Below, in pieces: positions 1 to 11,000 of a DNA stretch of 64,000 bases (the first letter of the stretch is position 1; each line of letters starts with the position of its first letter). The stretch lies in contig JADNYV010000125.1 in assembly GCA_015501055.1 (NCBI GenBank), positions 45,195 through 109,194 on the forward strand. Reading direction: 5' to 3'. The stretch is from Mucidula mucida (lineage: Eukaryota > Basidiomycota > Agaricomycetes > Agaricales > Physalacriaceae). The position numbers were made by a program, and so were the translations under genes. The notes beneath the pieces are model-generated. The model made no database searches and was not told where the DNA came from. It saw only the letters and a program-made list of their open reading frames with translations.

Positions 1-29
1 GGGATGACGGATACGGGAAGTCATCCATT

Positions 30-640
30 ATTGATCGACACCATGAATATTTGTTAGAGAGTGAGGGTGATCGTCTCGCACTCGGATTAATCGTCTTGAG
101 TTCGCCCAGCGCCAATTAGCACCCGTTTATCCCCGACAATTGTGAGTGCACGAGAGAGGAGCGCCAGAAAGTGGTTAACGCCCAACCTTGTCTTAGAAGG
201 CTGCTGAACCAATGAGGTAGGGATTTTCGCAACTCGTGGAGCTACTGTCTCCGGCGATGCATGGCTCCTGTAGACGCAGGTAAGTCATCAGGACATTTGC
301 GGTGCGTTGACTCACATGCCCATGCGCGAAAGATGCAATATTTGATGTGGGCATGCGACGCGATGGGCGTAATGAAGCTGGTACGCGAACATTGAGATTG
401 GTCCCGTCAAGACCGAACGCCAAGAGGTCGACATTACTTCAAGCAGAATTTCTAAAGAACCGTTGTAACGCGTTTCGTTTTGACGACTAAGTTCGTGCAT
501 TACTTGCGGGTATTGAGGTAGTCTCCAGGCCAGACGTCCGTCACTGGCGTGTATCGACTCAGCGATCAGCGCAGTGGTATATGGACGAATCACTCACTGC
601 AATTCTCAAGCTGAATAGCAGCAGATCGTCGTTTTGGAGC
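30..640. repeat. Diverged direct repeat, left copy
   Basis: This stretch is repeated in the same orientation at about 2,600-3,300. Shared landmarks include GTTAACGCCCAAC, CAGGGATTTTCGCAACTC-like, GATGGGCGTAATGAAGCTGG and ATTGGTCCCGTCAAGA. The copies differ by many substitutions and by indels of 10-60 nt, so the duplication is old. The minus strand carries short open stretches whose readings match between copies, which hints at an ancient duplicated gene, but I recognise no family. The pair encloses the degenerate DUF6534 copy. Confidence 0.7.
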
Positions 641-912
641 TTCCTCAAGAAAACGGATGTTAATATTATTCGTTTGACGCGATCCACAGTTTATTCACTC
701 GAGAAAGGTACCCGCGAATGGGGCCCCACAGCCAAGCCTCACATTCGGACCGATCTTCGTTCAAAGGTCGGAACTCCTGTCAGGCTGTCTTCGTATCGTC
801 CCTAGCAGCGGCGGGACAAGGTGGCGAGCCGGGTCCTAATCATGCAGGGCAAAGTGGAAACTTGATGTCAGCACCTAGGATAGGTAGCGCGTCGAGTTGC
901 AAGAAGATTAGT

Positions 913-2290
913 TCAATGATATATGGGAAGGTGACGGTGAGCTGGTGACGATGAAACGTGTTCCGCATGGTAATGTACACGCCGTCCGAAACCAAAGGAC
1001 ATGCTTCCGTTCAGTAGTAAGATAACAAGACATAGCGCGTGAACATCTACATGACATTTCCTGCCTCGGAATCTCCCTAATGCGAGTGTCAACAACCAGA
1101 ACAAATTCAAATGAAATACACTCACCATCTTCTTCATCTCCATCGTATCACTGCTATACACACTAGAATCTTTCGCAGCGGTGCCAAGAGGCGAAGGCGG
1201 TTGCAGAAACCGATTATCAACGACTGTCTCGGGCGACGAGGTCAGCCCTCTAAACCTCATACCACTGCGGGTAGTTATCATATGAACATGGTCGTCCCCG
1301 CTCGCGTATACAACCTTGAGGCGCGCTTTAATAACCATAATCATCGCGTTGGCGTAGAGCTTGGGGAGCCATAGCGCGACGGACATGTACACTTCTTGGA
1401 ACGGGAACACAAAGAACAGGACAAGATCGAGAAGCGCGGCGACAGCTTCGCATTCATCAGTCAACGTCGGAGTCAACTTGCAACAGCGCGCACCTGTCAG
1501 TGTTCCAGTCATGAAGATGGCAATGAGGATATCGCACAGAGCCGCACCCCCACACCAAAGCTGCGAATGTCACTACTCAGCCAAATGACGCCTTCTTGTG
1601 AAAGAAAGACCCTACCCCGATTGAAAGAGACGGTCCCAACGTACTAAGCTTTGCGGCGTCTCCTATTTCATGTGCCAGAATACCGGTCGAGATCGCTGCT
1701 CCTGCACTTATCAAAGAGACCTGCAAATTGACCAGGCGCGTGATCAGTTGCCATTCAAGCCACACGACGAAGTGAGGCACTGACGAAGGCGATAATACTG
1801 GGAGCAGTTCTGCGACGCTCCGATAGAAGGAAGATTCGATATGCATAGAAAAGCTGGCTGATACAAGAGACTTGTTGTAGCATACCCGTCAGAGACACCT
1901 TTTACAAAGGAGAAACAAGATCCTCACCGAATGCACTCATTATCGGTATAGTCAGCCAGTGAAAATGAGCCGCCGTCAAGGATTGAACGTCTCCAAAGCC
2001 AAACGCGAAAATGACGAAGGCATCGTAGGTCACGAATACGGTCTGGATGCACTCAATAACGTATACACCATAGACAAGGCATCTCGTCAGCAGGCGGTCA
2101 GGCGTTGCTCCGTCGTAGTAGATATCTGCGTGTTCGATTAGCCCGGCGTTCTATCGCACACGAAGAGAACGAACATGTCTGTACGGAAAGCGTGCTGAAT
2201 AGACACCAGTGAACTATAAACCCAGTGAGCTTCGTAGGCACGATTAGATTTCATTGTAGTAGATTTGTATCGGTCTCACCAGTGGCACAG
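913..2290 (-). pseudogene. Degenerate DUF6534 membrane-protein gene (copy D)
   Basis: Read on the minus strand, this contains pieces of the fungal DUF6534 family, seven-helix-like membrane proteins of unknown function. The C-terminal part near 1,330-1,450 reads VYMSVALWLPKLYANAMIM, the family's last transmembrane helix plus the KLYxN signature. The part near 1,600-1,850 corresponds to the central helices. The part near 1,950-2,140 corresponds to the GFGD....HFHWLTIP region that follows helix two. Pieces lie in different frames separated by short gaps. Some gaps may be introns, but the 5' part has several stops. It parallels the copies at 14,268-15,604, 26,757-27,786 and 61,830-62,900. Assignment to the family is confident; non-functionality is likely but not proven. 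Confidence 0.65.
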
Positions 2291-2599
2291 AACTGCGATC
2301 TCTCATTAGTACTAGTAGAGGAACATGACCGTACGATGACAACTCACGCACGAAGAACCTCGGATGGTAGAGGAGACATGACAGACAACACAGCTGAGCG
2401 TCTCGACGCCCCGTATTTGAATACTGAACAAGCGCTCAGTAACAGAGCTAAGTCGTTTCCGCGAACAGAATTGGATAGAAGCCGACTCACTTTCCCGCAC
2501 GGCGACAGTTACGGACCGATGGTATTGAGAACGGCGAAGAATTCGCCCATACATTAAGTGACTGAATGTTCATCACAATCGACATTTCCGAGCACTAAT

Positions 2600-3300
2600 G
2601 ATCGACACTGCTGATGCCCATTAATATTTGTTAGGAAGTGAGAGTGAACGCCTCACACTCGGACAACTGTGAGTGCACGAGAGAGAAGGGCCAGACATTG
2701 GTTAACGCCCAACTTTGCCTTATCGGCAAGTATGAGCTTTTCTTCGACATCATGAGATCCTAGAAGCAGCAAAGTTCGACGATTCGCGAAGTTAACGAGC
2801 CAATGAGGCAGGGATTTTCGCAACTCGCGGAGCTACTAACCCCGGAGATGCATACTTAGCTCCTGTAGATACAATTGAAAACAGTGAAGGTGAGTCATCA
2901 GGACATTGACATGGCATCCGGCGCACTGACTCACATGGCATGCGCGAAAGATGGAATAGTCGGTGTGGGCAGGCGGCGTGATGGGCGTAATGAAGCTGGT
3001 ACGCGAACTGTTCTGAACATTGAAATTGGTCCCGTCAAGAACTTGCGCTAAGAGGTCGGCATTACTTCAAGCAAGATTCCTAAAGAACTGTTACGCGTTT
3101 CGCTTTGACAACGAAGTTCGTGCCTTACTTACTTGAATCGAGTTAGACTCGAGACCAGAGATCCGCCACGAAATTGCTCGATGATAGTCGATCGAGTATC
3201 TGGCAGCAAGTGACTGGTATCGAGTCAACGATCAACGTAATAGCGTTCTAAACGATTCACTCACTAGCAAGCTAAATAACCAACATCGTCAAAACGCAAC
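2600..3300. repeat. Diverged direct repeat, right copy
   Basis: Second copy of the repeat at 30-640, in the same orientation. It carries extra insertions, for example about 60 nt near 2,725-2,800 and 50 nt near 3,140-3,215. From 3,300 to 3,540 I see no gene. Confidence 0.7.
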
Positions 3301-3540
3301 AGAGATGTGTGCACCGCACCTACGTTCCGCTGAGCCGGCTTAGGTTCTAAGTGTACACGCGCAATCCAGTACAAGTTACCGAGAAAATATGTCGAGCTCT
3401 TGAGTAAGCATCTCAGAAAGAGTTGACGGCCTGAAGATGTTAAATGAGTTTAGAAAATTATAAATCAAATTTCCTCGCAAGACGAGCAGAAGAGTGAGAG
3501 CGCGGCTAAGTTGGGACAAATGTAACTGCATGTATTAGAA

Positions 3541-4664
3541 CTATGCCGCTACCTTCCTGCCTGGCGTAGGCCACATCTGTTCACGGAAATACCATGGTGT
3601 ATCGTAAAACATTTTCTTCTCCAAGATGAGATATTCAAGAACGCGTCGCCTCTGTGCGGGGATACGTTTACCTGAGCGGACGTCTGCATCTGGATCGAGA
3701 GGAGTGTGGATGGCCATCCCTCTTTGGTCGTACACTTCGAGACTCTGAGACGCATATAATCAGCATAACAAAGTTCAGTTTCTGGAGACATCCTTACCTG
3801 TTCCGTCTCAATCCGACAAAGCGCCTGAACAAGGAGGCGATTACCAAACGGTGGGTCCTCACTGCCAAAGTGGAATTCGACAGCGCGAATGGAGAGAATT
3901 TTGAGCGGGGCGAGTTCCCGGTGCGTGTGCCAAAAGTACTTGTGCGTCCTGTTCATCTTTTTGATGCGCTCGAGTACATCGTCACGGTACGACGTCTTAG
4001 CGAAGAGCCTAGCCTGGCGCATATCCTTGTCTGCGACGGCCTGGTTGAGGTCCTGGTATGTCTGTGCAGCAATGTCGCGGAGCGGCGCGAGCCAGGCGTC
4101 AGGCTTGACTGAGGTTGTCGATAGACAATTTCTCGGCCAAGAGACAAATCGTTGCCAGGATTCCTGAAGCCCTATGGTTCGCCCAGGGAAACTGTCGTAC
4201 ATGGCCAGCTTCCAGTTCCTGATGAACCATGTCAGCGCGAAAAAAAGGCGATTTGACGAGGACATACGCAGTGAAATTTCGAACTCTGTTTTCGAGATTG
4301 TTCAGCGGCGTCGTTTTGACGTCGGCCCAACTAGTCCACCGCGTTTTGTATGGAATTAAATGATCTTTCCTTGTAAAGGTAAGCCACGACCAGTCGCGCA
4401 GTGCCGGTACTCACCAAGCGTCTCCGCGTCGACGGACCACATGCTGGACAGTGGATTAAAGCTGGAATATATGCGCTGTTTTTCCAACGCCTCGACCCGC
4501 TCCTCCTCGGTCATCTCCTCCTCGTTGTCCTCCTTGATTTGCAGCGTCTGAGGGCGCCGTTTCTTCGCGCCGCGTACTTGAATGATGGGGCCGGCGACGC
4601 GCGTGAAACACGTCGGTTGGCGCGCCGACAAACATGCCCGCCGCCCAAGCCAGGCGATGTTCAT
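3541..4664 (-). pseudogene. mL45-like / Tim44-like mitochondrial protein gene, copy 1 (full length, one frameshift)
   Basis: Likely homologue of the fungal Tim44-like/mL45 (Mba1-related) protein, a matrix protein that docks mitochondrial ribosomes to the inner membrane. Exon 1 (4,664-4,415) starts with a basic presequence, MNIAWLGRRACLSARQ, and ends in SVDAETL. A 50-nt intron joins it to exon 2 at 4,364, giving LDHLIPYKTRWTSWADVKTT. After a third join (intron 3,797-3,745) the C-terminus reads SLEVYDQRGMAIHTPLD to TPGRKVAA. Core motifs DAWLAPLRDIAAQTYQDL and FGNRLLVQALCRIETEQ are present. A run of seven A (4,240-4,246) is one base longer than the matching stretch in the copy at 63.1 kb and shifts the frame between VLVKSPF and the rest. 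It is the only copy in the window retaining the 3' half. A homopolymer sequencing error could make it functional. It is divergently oriented to the GH28 gene. Confidence 0.7.
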
Positions 4665-5010
4665 GGTCGGAAAGAAAAATGGGCGGATGAGGTAACATGA
4701 TCGGAAAGCCTGGGCGTCATCCCAATTTGGCGATGCCCGCCGTCGAGGTCGGAACCTTCAAACCGTTGGGATGTACAAATGTCAAAGCTTGGCTCCAACC
4801 ATCACCTGAAATCTTGGTACGCTGACAGTAACGCGTACCAGTCGATTCATCTGCCGTGAAACCTTCTTGAGCACTTGCTGATTCAACTGGCAACTTAGGA
4901 AAACAATCAAGAAATTGCTACAGCCTCCAGGTTTCCCAATATCTCAGTCTGGGAGGGCAGCTCCTCACGCTGCAGCGTTTGTACCGGTATATCTTCCTGA
5001 ATCTCGCCCC

Positions 5011-6683
5011 ATGACCAGACTTCAACTACCCTGCCTGGTAACTCAACACAGCACCATTGTCGTGTTTCTGGCGTCCTTGTACTCTAGGTTAATCCCGCGT
5101 CAAGTATGCATCTGCCACCCGACCGGGAATGGGGAAGACGACGTCCCGGCTACTCTCGACGCCTTTCGTCAGTGCGGACACGGAGGACGTGTCGCATTTC
5201 TCAACGAGACGTATCATATCGAATCCGTCATGAACACGACGGGTCTTGATAACTGTGAGATTGACCTTCGGGGCACCTTGCTAGTAGGTTCAAACATTGG
5301 ATGCTTTTCGCGTTCTGACACTTCTTAGTGGGGCATCAACATCAACTACTGGCTCCAGAACTCGTACCCCATCGAATACCAAAACCAATCGAGCGCGTAG
5401 CTTCTTGGCGGCACGTCTATTAGCTTTCTGGGCCATGGATACGGGACGCTAAACGGTAACGGGCAGACGTGGTACGACTACAGCGGCAACACGTCAAACC
5501 TAATAGGGCGGCCCCATGTCCTAACTCTGTGGGATACGAAAGACTCAGTCGTGGAAGGATTGAGGTTTCTGCAACCCCCGATGTGGTAAACCTAGCACTA
5601 TGATATATCTACCGCGTCTTAATCAAAGGCTTTTAGGACGACGACAATCATGCACTCGAAGAACGTGGTTTTACAGGATATCTACATAAACGCGACTTCC
5701 AATAGCTACGTGGGTGTTCTCTTTTCATGTTCTCACGCGACAACAGAATAAGACGGGAAACACAGACGGCGCCACCACCTTCTATTCCGACAACATAACA
5801 TTCCGTCGATTTACTGTAGATGACGGAGATGACTGGTACGCATATTGAACCTCCCCCGTCTGACGTGCGTTCCTGATGAATGTCGATAGCATCGTAACTA
5901 AAGTCAATTCGACCAACATCCTCATTGAAGACTCCAAGTTCCATAACGGACACGGCGTCGCCATAGGCAGCATTGGTCAATTCGCCGACCGCTATGAACG
6001 CATCGAGAATATCACTGTTCAAAATATCAACTTCTATAAGACTGGGTTCGTCCTGCTCTACTGGCGGTACATGCCGACTGAAAGGTTCCAGAAAAGCAAT
6101 GTAAGTCGTACTCCTTTCGCCTCGAACGCTGGTGAACTGACGTTATCAGATACCTCAAAACATGGACTGGCCAGCGAAAAGGCATCCCACCCAACGGCTC
6201 GGGCGGCAGAGGTTGTACGTACCAGTTTGTTTTAAGTACTATAAAGTCCTCATTCATAGTCGCCCTCAGATATCAAAAACATCGGTACACCATCCGCATC
6301 TTCGTGTTCATCATAACCTAACCCAAGCTCTTCAAGTCCTCAGAAACGCCACCCTCCACAACAGCCGGAGCATCTTCGCCATAGACCAGTGCATCTCCTA
6401 TATCGGCGCCATGGACGGCTGCGAAACCTCCGAGTTCCAGCTCTTTGATATTCACTTTGACTCTGTTCGCGGTACAGCAAGGACTGCTGGCGTATTCCAG
6501 TGCAGCGGTGTCGCGCCGTGTATGAATGTCTCGTTGACGCATATTGATGTACGCGATAAGGATGGGAACGCGTTCGAGGGATATCAGTGCGAGAATCTGG
6601 AGGATGCGAAGGGGATTTCATGTATAGGCCCGCCTACGTGGAATTATATCAAGTATGTCCGGAATCACGAAGGAGAGGACTAG
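5011..6683 (+). pseudogene. GH28 polygalacturonase-type pectinase pseudogene (left arm)
   Basis: Fragments in several frames match fungal exo-polygalacturonase/rhamnogalacturonase proteins of family GH28, secreted enzymes that cleave pectin. A hydrophobic N-terminus is followed by GNGEDDVPATLDAFRQCGHG and NETYHIESVMNTTGLDNCEI. Later come GHGYGTLNGNGQTWYDY, NTDGATTFYSDNITFRR with VDDGDD, NSTNILIEDSKF, NGHGVAIGSIGQ and YKTG. These cover the family's NTDG, G/QDD, GHG and RxK-like sites. The coding sequence is broken: a TAG at 5,398-5,400 falls at a probable Trp, there is a stop after VDDGDDWYAY, and frame changes occur near 5,330, 5,590 and 6,160. The C-terminus (PPTWNYIKYVRNHEGED) ends at 6,683. 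The same lesions occur in the inverted copy. Confidence 0.8.
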
Positions 6684-6919
6684 ACGCGTAACCCATCGCG
6701 GTGGAATGTACATCGAAGTCCACGCGTAACGTGGCCACCTGTACATTTGTACGTGTCAGTCTCCGGCAGACGATCCCGACAGAGATCTCGAGTTGACTTC
6801 GTTCCACAGATACTCATGAAAGAAATTTAGTTTCTTTCACTTGGGTATAACCTCGTGAGCTGCTCAAGTCCGTCAGTACCTATACCTCAAGTCTGTCACC
6901 CACGTCTAGCACGCAGCTG

Positions 6920-7210
6920 CTATGTAAAAAACTTGAGAGATCTACAAGCACAAGTCTCTTCCATCAGCCAACACTTTTACGCATGCCAAATCTTCATTAT
7001 GTGGAAACGAAACGCATTTGCTGTCAGCGTTATCACACACCATTCGACCGCAGTATGGTTCTCACTGAAATTCACATTACAGATCTCCTTTCGAAGCGCG
7101 TTAGGAGGGAAACTAACGGACAGAACTCTGAACAGGAGATGCTTCACAACTCAACACACCGGAGACTTCGATTGCTATCGGGGTACGATCATCCCGCCGC
7201 GCTTTGTTGA
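6920..7210 (+). pseudogene. DUF6534 internal fragment
   Basis: Plus-strand reading contains SISQHFYACQIFIMWKRNAF and the downstream helix region. It aligns with the middle of the DUF6534 copy at 14.9-15.2 kb (SCISQLFYAYRIFILSKRNAF). Neither the N-terminal nor the KLYAN-bearing C-terminal part is present, so this is a relic of one exon block. It sits between the GH28 and FunK1 pseudogenes and is mirrored at 23,578-23,870. Confidence 0.65.
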
Positions 7211-8150
7211 TTTATGTTCAAGATTTCTTTTGAATTGACATTTTGTCATTATGGGCGAAATTACTTGGACGCAGTGGGTGTACTCATTCGGCGCCTTGAA
7301 TGAGGGCTTACCAGGCTACCTGTTTGTTTGAATTTACGATCGCGTGCCAGTATTCAACAATTCAGTCGTCAATCAATACTCAGTCTTTGTTTCGTCGCCT
7401 AATACTGGAACTAAACTCGTCGTCAACCCAATCAGGATCTCTCTGACTCGTATAGCTGCCGTGAAAATACATCGGTTTGCCGGCGGAAACTAAGGAAGAC
7501 GCTGCATCATCCAGATCCGTCCATTCACCGTTTACGAAAAAAGTTTGCGTCGAAATTTATGCAGTACCATTCAGATATCCTCCTGAAACTACACTACTCT
7601 TGTAGCTGCATCGTACGTGTGAAAGATATTTACAGAGACAAAACCTGATGATCCCCAAAAGCAGAAAAAAGAAAACCCAACGAGAAAGACAGTGTGCGCT
7701 CTAGCCATCCTTTGGACAGCGTTGATATCAGTTCTAGCGTCGTAAGCACGGGAGAAAAACTCACCTAAGCCCCGTACGTATGGTAGGCGCTCCAGCATGA
7801 CGTGTCAATGAGGCGCCACAACCGCGAACCCTCATACGGCTGTTGGTACCGCTGCTCAGTAGGCCTCTTGGTGGTATAGCTTAAGTGACTCACAGCTGTT
7901 GCTCGTGTGCTAACATCTGCTGGAGAGTTAGTATTTGATTCTTCGAGCCAACAGGAAGAGTTACTGACGGGATACCTCACACTGCCAAGTGTGCATGCGC
8001 TTTCGTTGCTTATCCTTGTCAACGTCCCATGTAACACAGCATGTGCTTGTGCTCCAGGTAAGCCCGGCCTCCCATGTAAGGCCAGAACTCGGGCGTGAAG
8101 AGTTACTCATGTTTTGAGTTTTTAGAGGCTGTGAGGGGAAGGGGGAAGTT
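7211..8150. repeat. Anonymous conserved block between GH28 and FunK1 (about 0.9 kb)
   Basis: This stretch is conserved in the inverted arm (22,640-23,580) and, at lower identity, at about 53,930-54,880. It contains AGCAGAAAAAAGAAAACCCAAC near 7,660 and a well-kept stretch at 7,790-8,095. The latter is open on both strands, reading LSLLILVNVPCN on plus and SCWSAYHTYGA on minus. I recognise no protein family. The better conservation of 7,790-8,095 could mean coding or regulatory constraint, or just later gene conversion. Confidence 0.5.
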
Positions 8151-8159
8151 ATTCGCGCC

Positions 8160-8260
8160 TTCATTCACGCTCATATTTATAGTGTTCAGACGGTCCACAG
8201 GCGTGCCATTGTCCATTGTTCTATCCCATTGTGGACGAGGTGGCTGGATAATTTCAATCT
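8160..8260 (+). promoter_or_regulatory. Probable promoter of the A-type FunK1 unit
   Basis: The stretch holds a TATA-like ATATTTATAG, then CCATTGTCCATTGTTC and CCCATTGTGGACGAGG, i.e. three close ATTGT/CCAAT-like elements. Similar CCATTGTTCCATTGTTC elements with a CATATAAA box lie just 5' of the B and C kinase copies (about 34,690-34,760 and 55,960-56,025). The match of motif types suggests a shared promoter design. The start of transcription cannot be placed. Confidence 0.35.
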
Positions 8261-8583
8261 TTGTGGACGTCCGCGACTCGGTTGGGCCACCGGCTATATC
8301 CGGTACATTCCGGACCCATCTTAGTTCGTGCTCGAGGGAAGACTCGATGGTGATGAAGACTACCGATGCATCTGCCGTGAATGGATTTACTTATGCATCG
8401 GTGTAGCAATGCCAATCAGGAACACATCTCGCCTATTTTGCAACGACGTAAAGACATCCTCGGCCGGGAGTGTCCTGCCATTGTTGTTCTGGCCCTGCGC
8501 GCTGTCCCGTGACTCGAAAAATATCAAAGGCAAGCCAGATGCCATTGTGATCTTCGACCTCTCTCGCTCATCCGTGGCCACTC

Positions 8584-11000
8584 ATGCCTTCCGACGCCTT
8601 GACTACTTCCATCTCCGATATTCCTGTTGTGTCGCAGGCACCCAACCTTCCAACCACTCGTCGCACTGCTCCCATTCTGGGCGAGTCTGCGGTAAAACGT
8701 CGGCCTCTAGCTGCACTTCCAGCCGGCAGGACGCGTATGTACGCCACGACATCTCCATACATACTGTAAGACTTCAATACCTCCAGGATATACCTTTCCT
8801 TTGAGATGTTCCTACAAAAGGTCATGAATATTCCCGATGACGGGCAATCCGACGAGGCTTGCGTAAACATATTGGAAGCAGACGCTGAGCTCAGAGAAAA
8901 GCTAGATGCGTACTTCGCTCAATGCGATGTTCACAAGCAAAAGGAGCAGACACTCTCAGCCGTCTTCAAGCGGGCGACCGATGTACTTGTGAAACTTGAC
9001 GGTATCGTGCATGATGGCACGTATAGGTCCACCGACGGACTGTTGTAAAGGCAGTCATGACGCTGCCTGACGGCGGTCTGGGCGCGTATGCTGTGCTTGA
9101 TAAAGGTGCAAACTCCCTGCGCGATATTCATGGAATGCTAACACTTTCCTAGATGGTCAAGACCCGCGCGACGAAACGAACATGAATCATCCGTTCAAAC
9201 AGGCGATCAGAAGTGAGGCCCGCCCGGTTGCCTCCAAGTTATCCAATGGCGCGCGTCAAAGGCCTTCCAACTCTCAGGCTGAGTCGCCGACATACAAGAA
9301 ACTGAAGTTACAGGCACCATCAAACGCTGCGAACTGTGCTCATCACTACGTTCAACCCCATTCTACCCAAGTCACCTATGGCGATGATGCCCCGACCGCC
9401 TCAAATCGTCCTATCAGCGCGCCGACTACGCACTCCAATTCATGAGGAACGGCGGTCTCAGAAATCATAGTTTCGGAAACCTGATCTGCGATGACCGTCT
9501 GCAGCTCATGTACTACGACCATTCTTGTATCGCTGTAGCCAAGCCTCTATGAGGACTGACCGGCGCATGCTCATGCTTTATCTGGTATGCCTCCACAAGC
9601 TATCCTTCGGCGATCGTAGCGGCCTCGTACCGGTATCCTCCAGAACCCGAAGCCGTACTTGGATAGTTACAGTGACTACGCGTTAGTCAATGCAGATTGG
9701 TACAATATTCTGTCTGGCCAGGTACTGCTGCTCGAGGATCAGACTGGTCCGTTCGAGGTGACGCTAGGACGGGTTATTTACCGACAAACCGGGATCGTTG
9801 GGCGCTGCACATTTATCGTCAATGCATCGTTTACCAAATGGCCCGACAAGGAGCTCATCGTCAAGATCACATGGTCTCCGACTAGCCGTACTTCGGAGGC
9901 GGACTTCATGGGGAGTGTTCGCGAGGCGGTATCCAAGACTGGCGCAGACTGGGTTCTGGACCATGTTCCGGACATTCTCCATTCCCAAGACTTTCCTCAT
10001 CTCCAGAATGAAGTTGGAGGCCGCCTTGCCGCGTTCTTTAACACTCTCAACGAGGACCACTGGACAAAGGATCTAGGTGCTTTCAAATACGAAGAACGCG
10101 TCATGCGTGTCAGTGTGCACGAAAAGCTGTACAAGCTCAGCGAGTTGAATACAGTTCGCAATCATGCTCAAGTGTTTTTCGACGTCGTACAAGGTTCGTC
10201 TCAGTTTTTCCATTACCCCCGACAGCACTAATGAACTCCCCATAGTACATCGCTGGCTGTACGACCATCCTCGTATTCTCCATCGCGACATTAGTCTGTG
10301 AAATATCATGTGGCGTAGGCGCCGTGGGCGCATTTGTGGGGTCTTGAACGACTTTGATTTATCATCTTTTCGCGACACCATGGGGCCCTTGTCGGAGCAA
10401 CGCACCGGCACACGCCCTTTCATGTCTCGGGATCTCCATCGCAAAGAGGCGGTCTCCACACGTCATCTCTATCGGCACGACCTTGAATCACTTTTCTACG
10501 TGCTCTTACTGCTAGCCGGAGCCCATAGACTCGAGAATGACCCCGTGGTCGACAGCATCACACAGGAGAAATGTTATTTGGTGGGCGACGAGAATTCGCT
10601 CTACAGGGATTGGCTCTCGTTGGAAGATGCTTCGATTCTCCGTGAAAAAAACGCCCTACTGGAATCTCCACATCCACCATACACGCATCCATCCTTTCAG
10701 GTTATGAACAGCAGGATTGGGAAGGCTTGGGTGTCTCTCTTAGAAGGCTTCAACGCACAGCGCGTCCATAAAGCACTGCTCGCCAGAGCTCAGGCTGAGG
10801 CACCACGGCCTCAGTTGCCATCGACCGAGGATGATTTCTGGAGTGTTCCATCCACTAGTCAACCGGCGGTTCCCATTTCAGCTTTTGACGACGAAACCTT
10901 GGGCGGGAAATGGACGTATACGGGTCTTCTCGATTGCATTGGTGGTGGATTGCCTTTTGAGCGAATGTATCCCGTACCATGTCCTGAAGCACTCTGTTAG
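8584..11000 (+). pseudogene. FunK1-type fungal protein kinase pseudogene (copy A, left arm)
   Basis: Broken copy of the kinase best preserved at 32-34.6 kb. The N-terminal reading MPSDALTTSISDIPVVSQAP (8,584) matches that copy. A frame change occurs near 8,690, and a deletion near 9,045 removes roughly 80 residues (the RQDKQRIRGSRDR to LIDWKDCK region). Two 4-nt deletions near 9,549 and 9,632 are absent from the right arm. The kinase core is recognisable: YDHPRILHRDISL, GVLNDFDLSSFRD, RTGTRPFMSRDLH and YRHDLESLFYVLLLLAG. In-frame TGA at 10,299-10,301 replaces a Gly between HRDISL and NIMW. The intron 5' of VHRWLYDHP is conserved. It is followed by the small-protein genes. Confidence 0.85.

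Noticed and set aside
30..3300. LTR retrotransposon (direct repeats around an internal region)
   Set aside because: The repeats are too diverged, lack TG...CA ends, and the interior carries a DUF6534 relic, not gag/pol.
4356..4400. In-frame stop in mL45 copies 1 and 2 (ATT TAA where copy 3 has ATT CAA)
   Set aside because: It appears only if exon 2 starts at GGAAAG. Splicing at GGAAAG|AT gives LDHLIPYKTRWTSWADV, which avoids the stop and reads well.
9659..10231. Left-arm 190-codon frame as an independent gene
   Set aside because: It is the middle of the FunK1 pseudogene (SGQVLLLEDQTGPFEVTL onward), isolated only by the 4-nt deletions.
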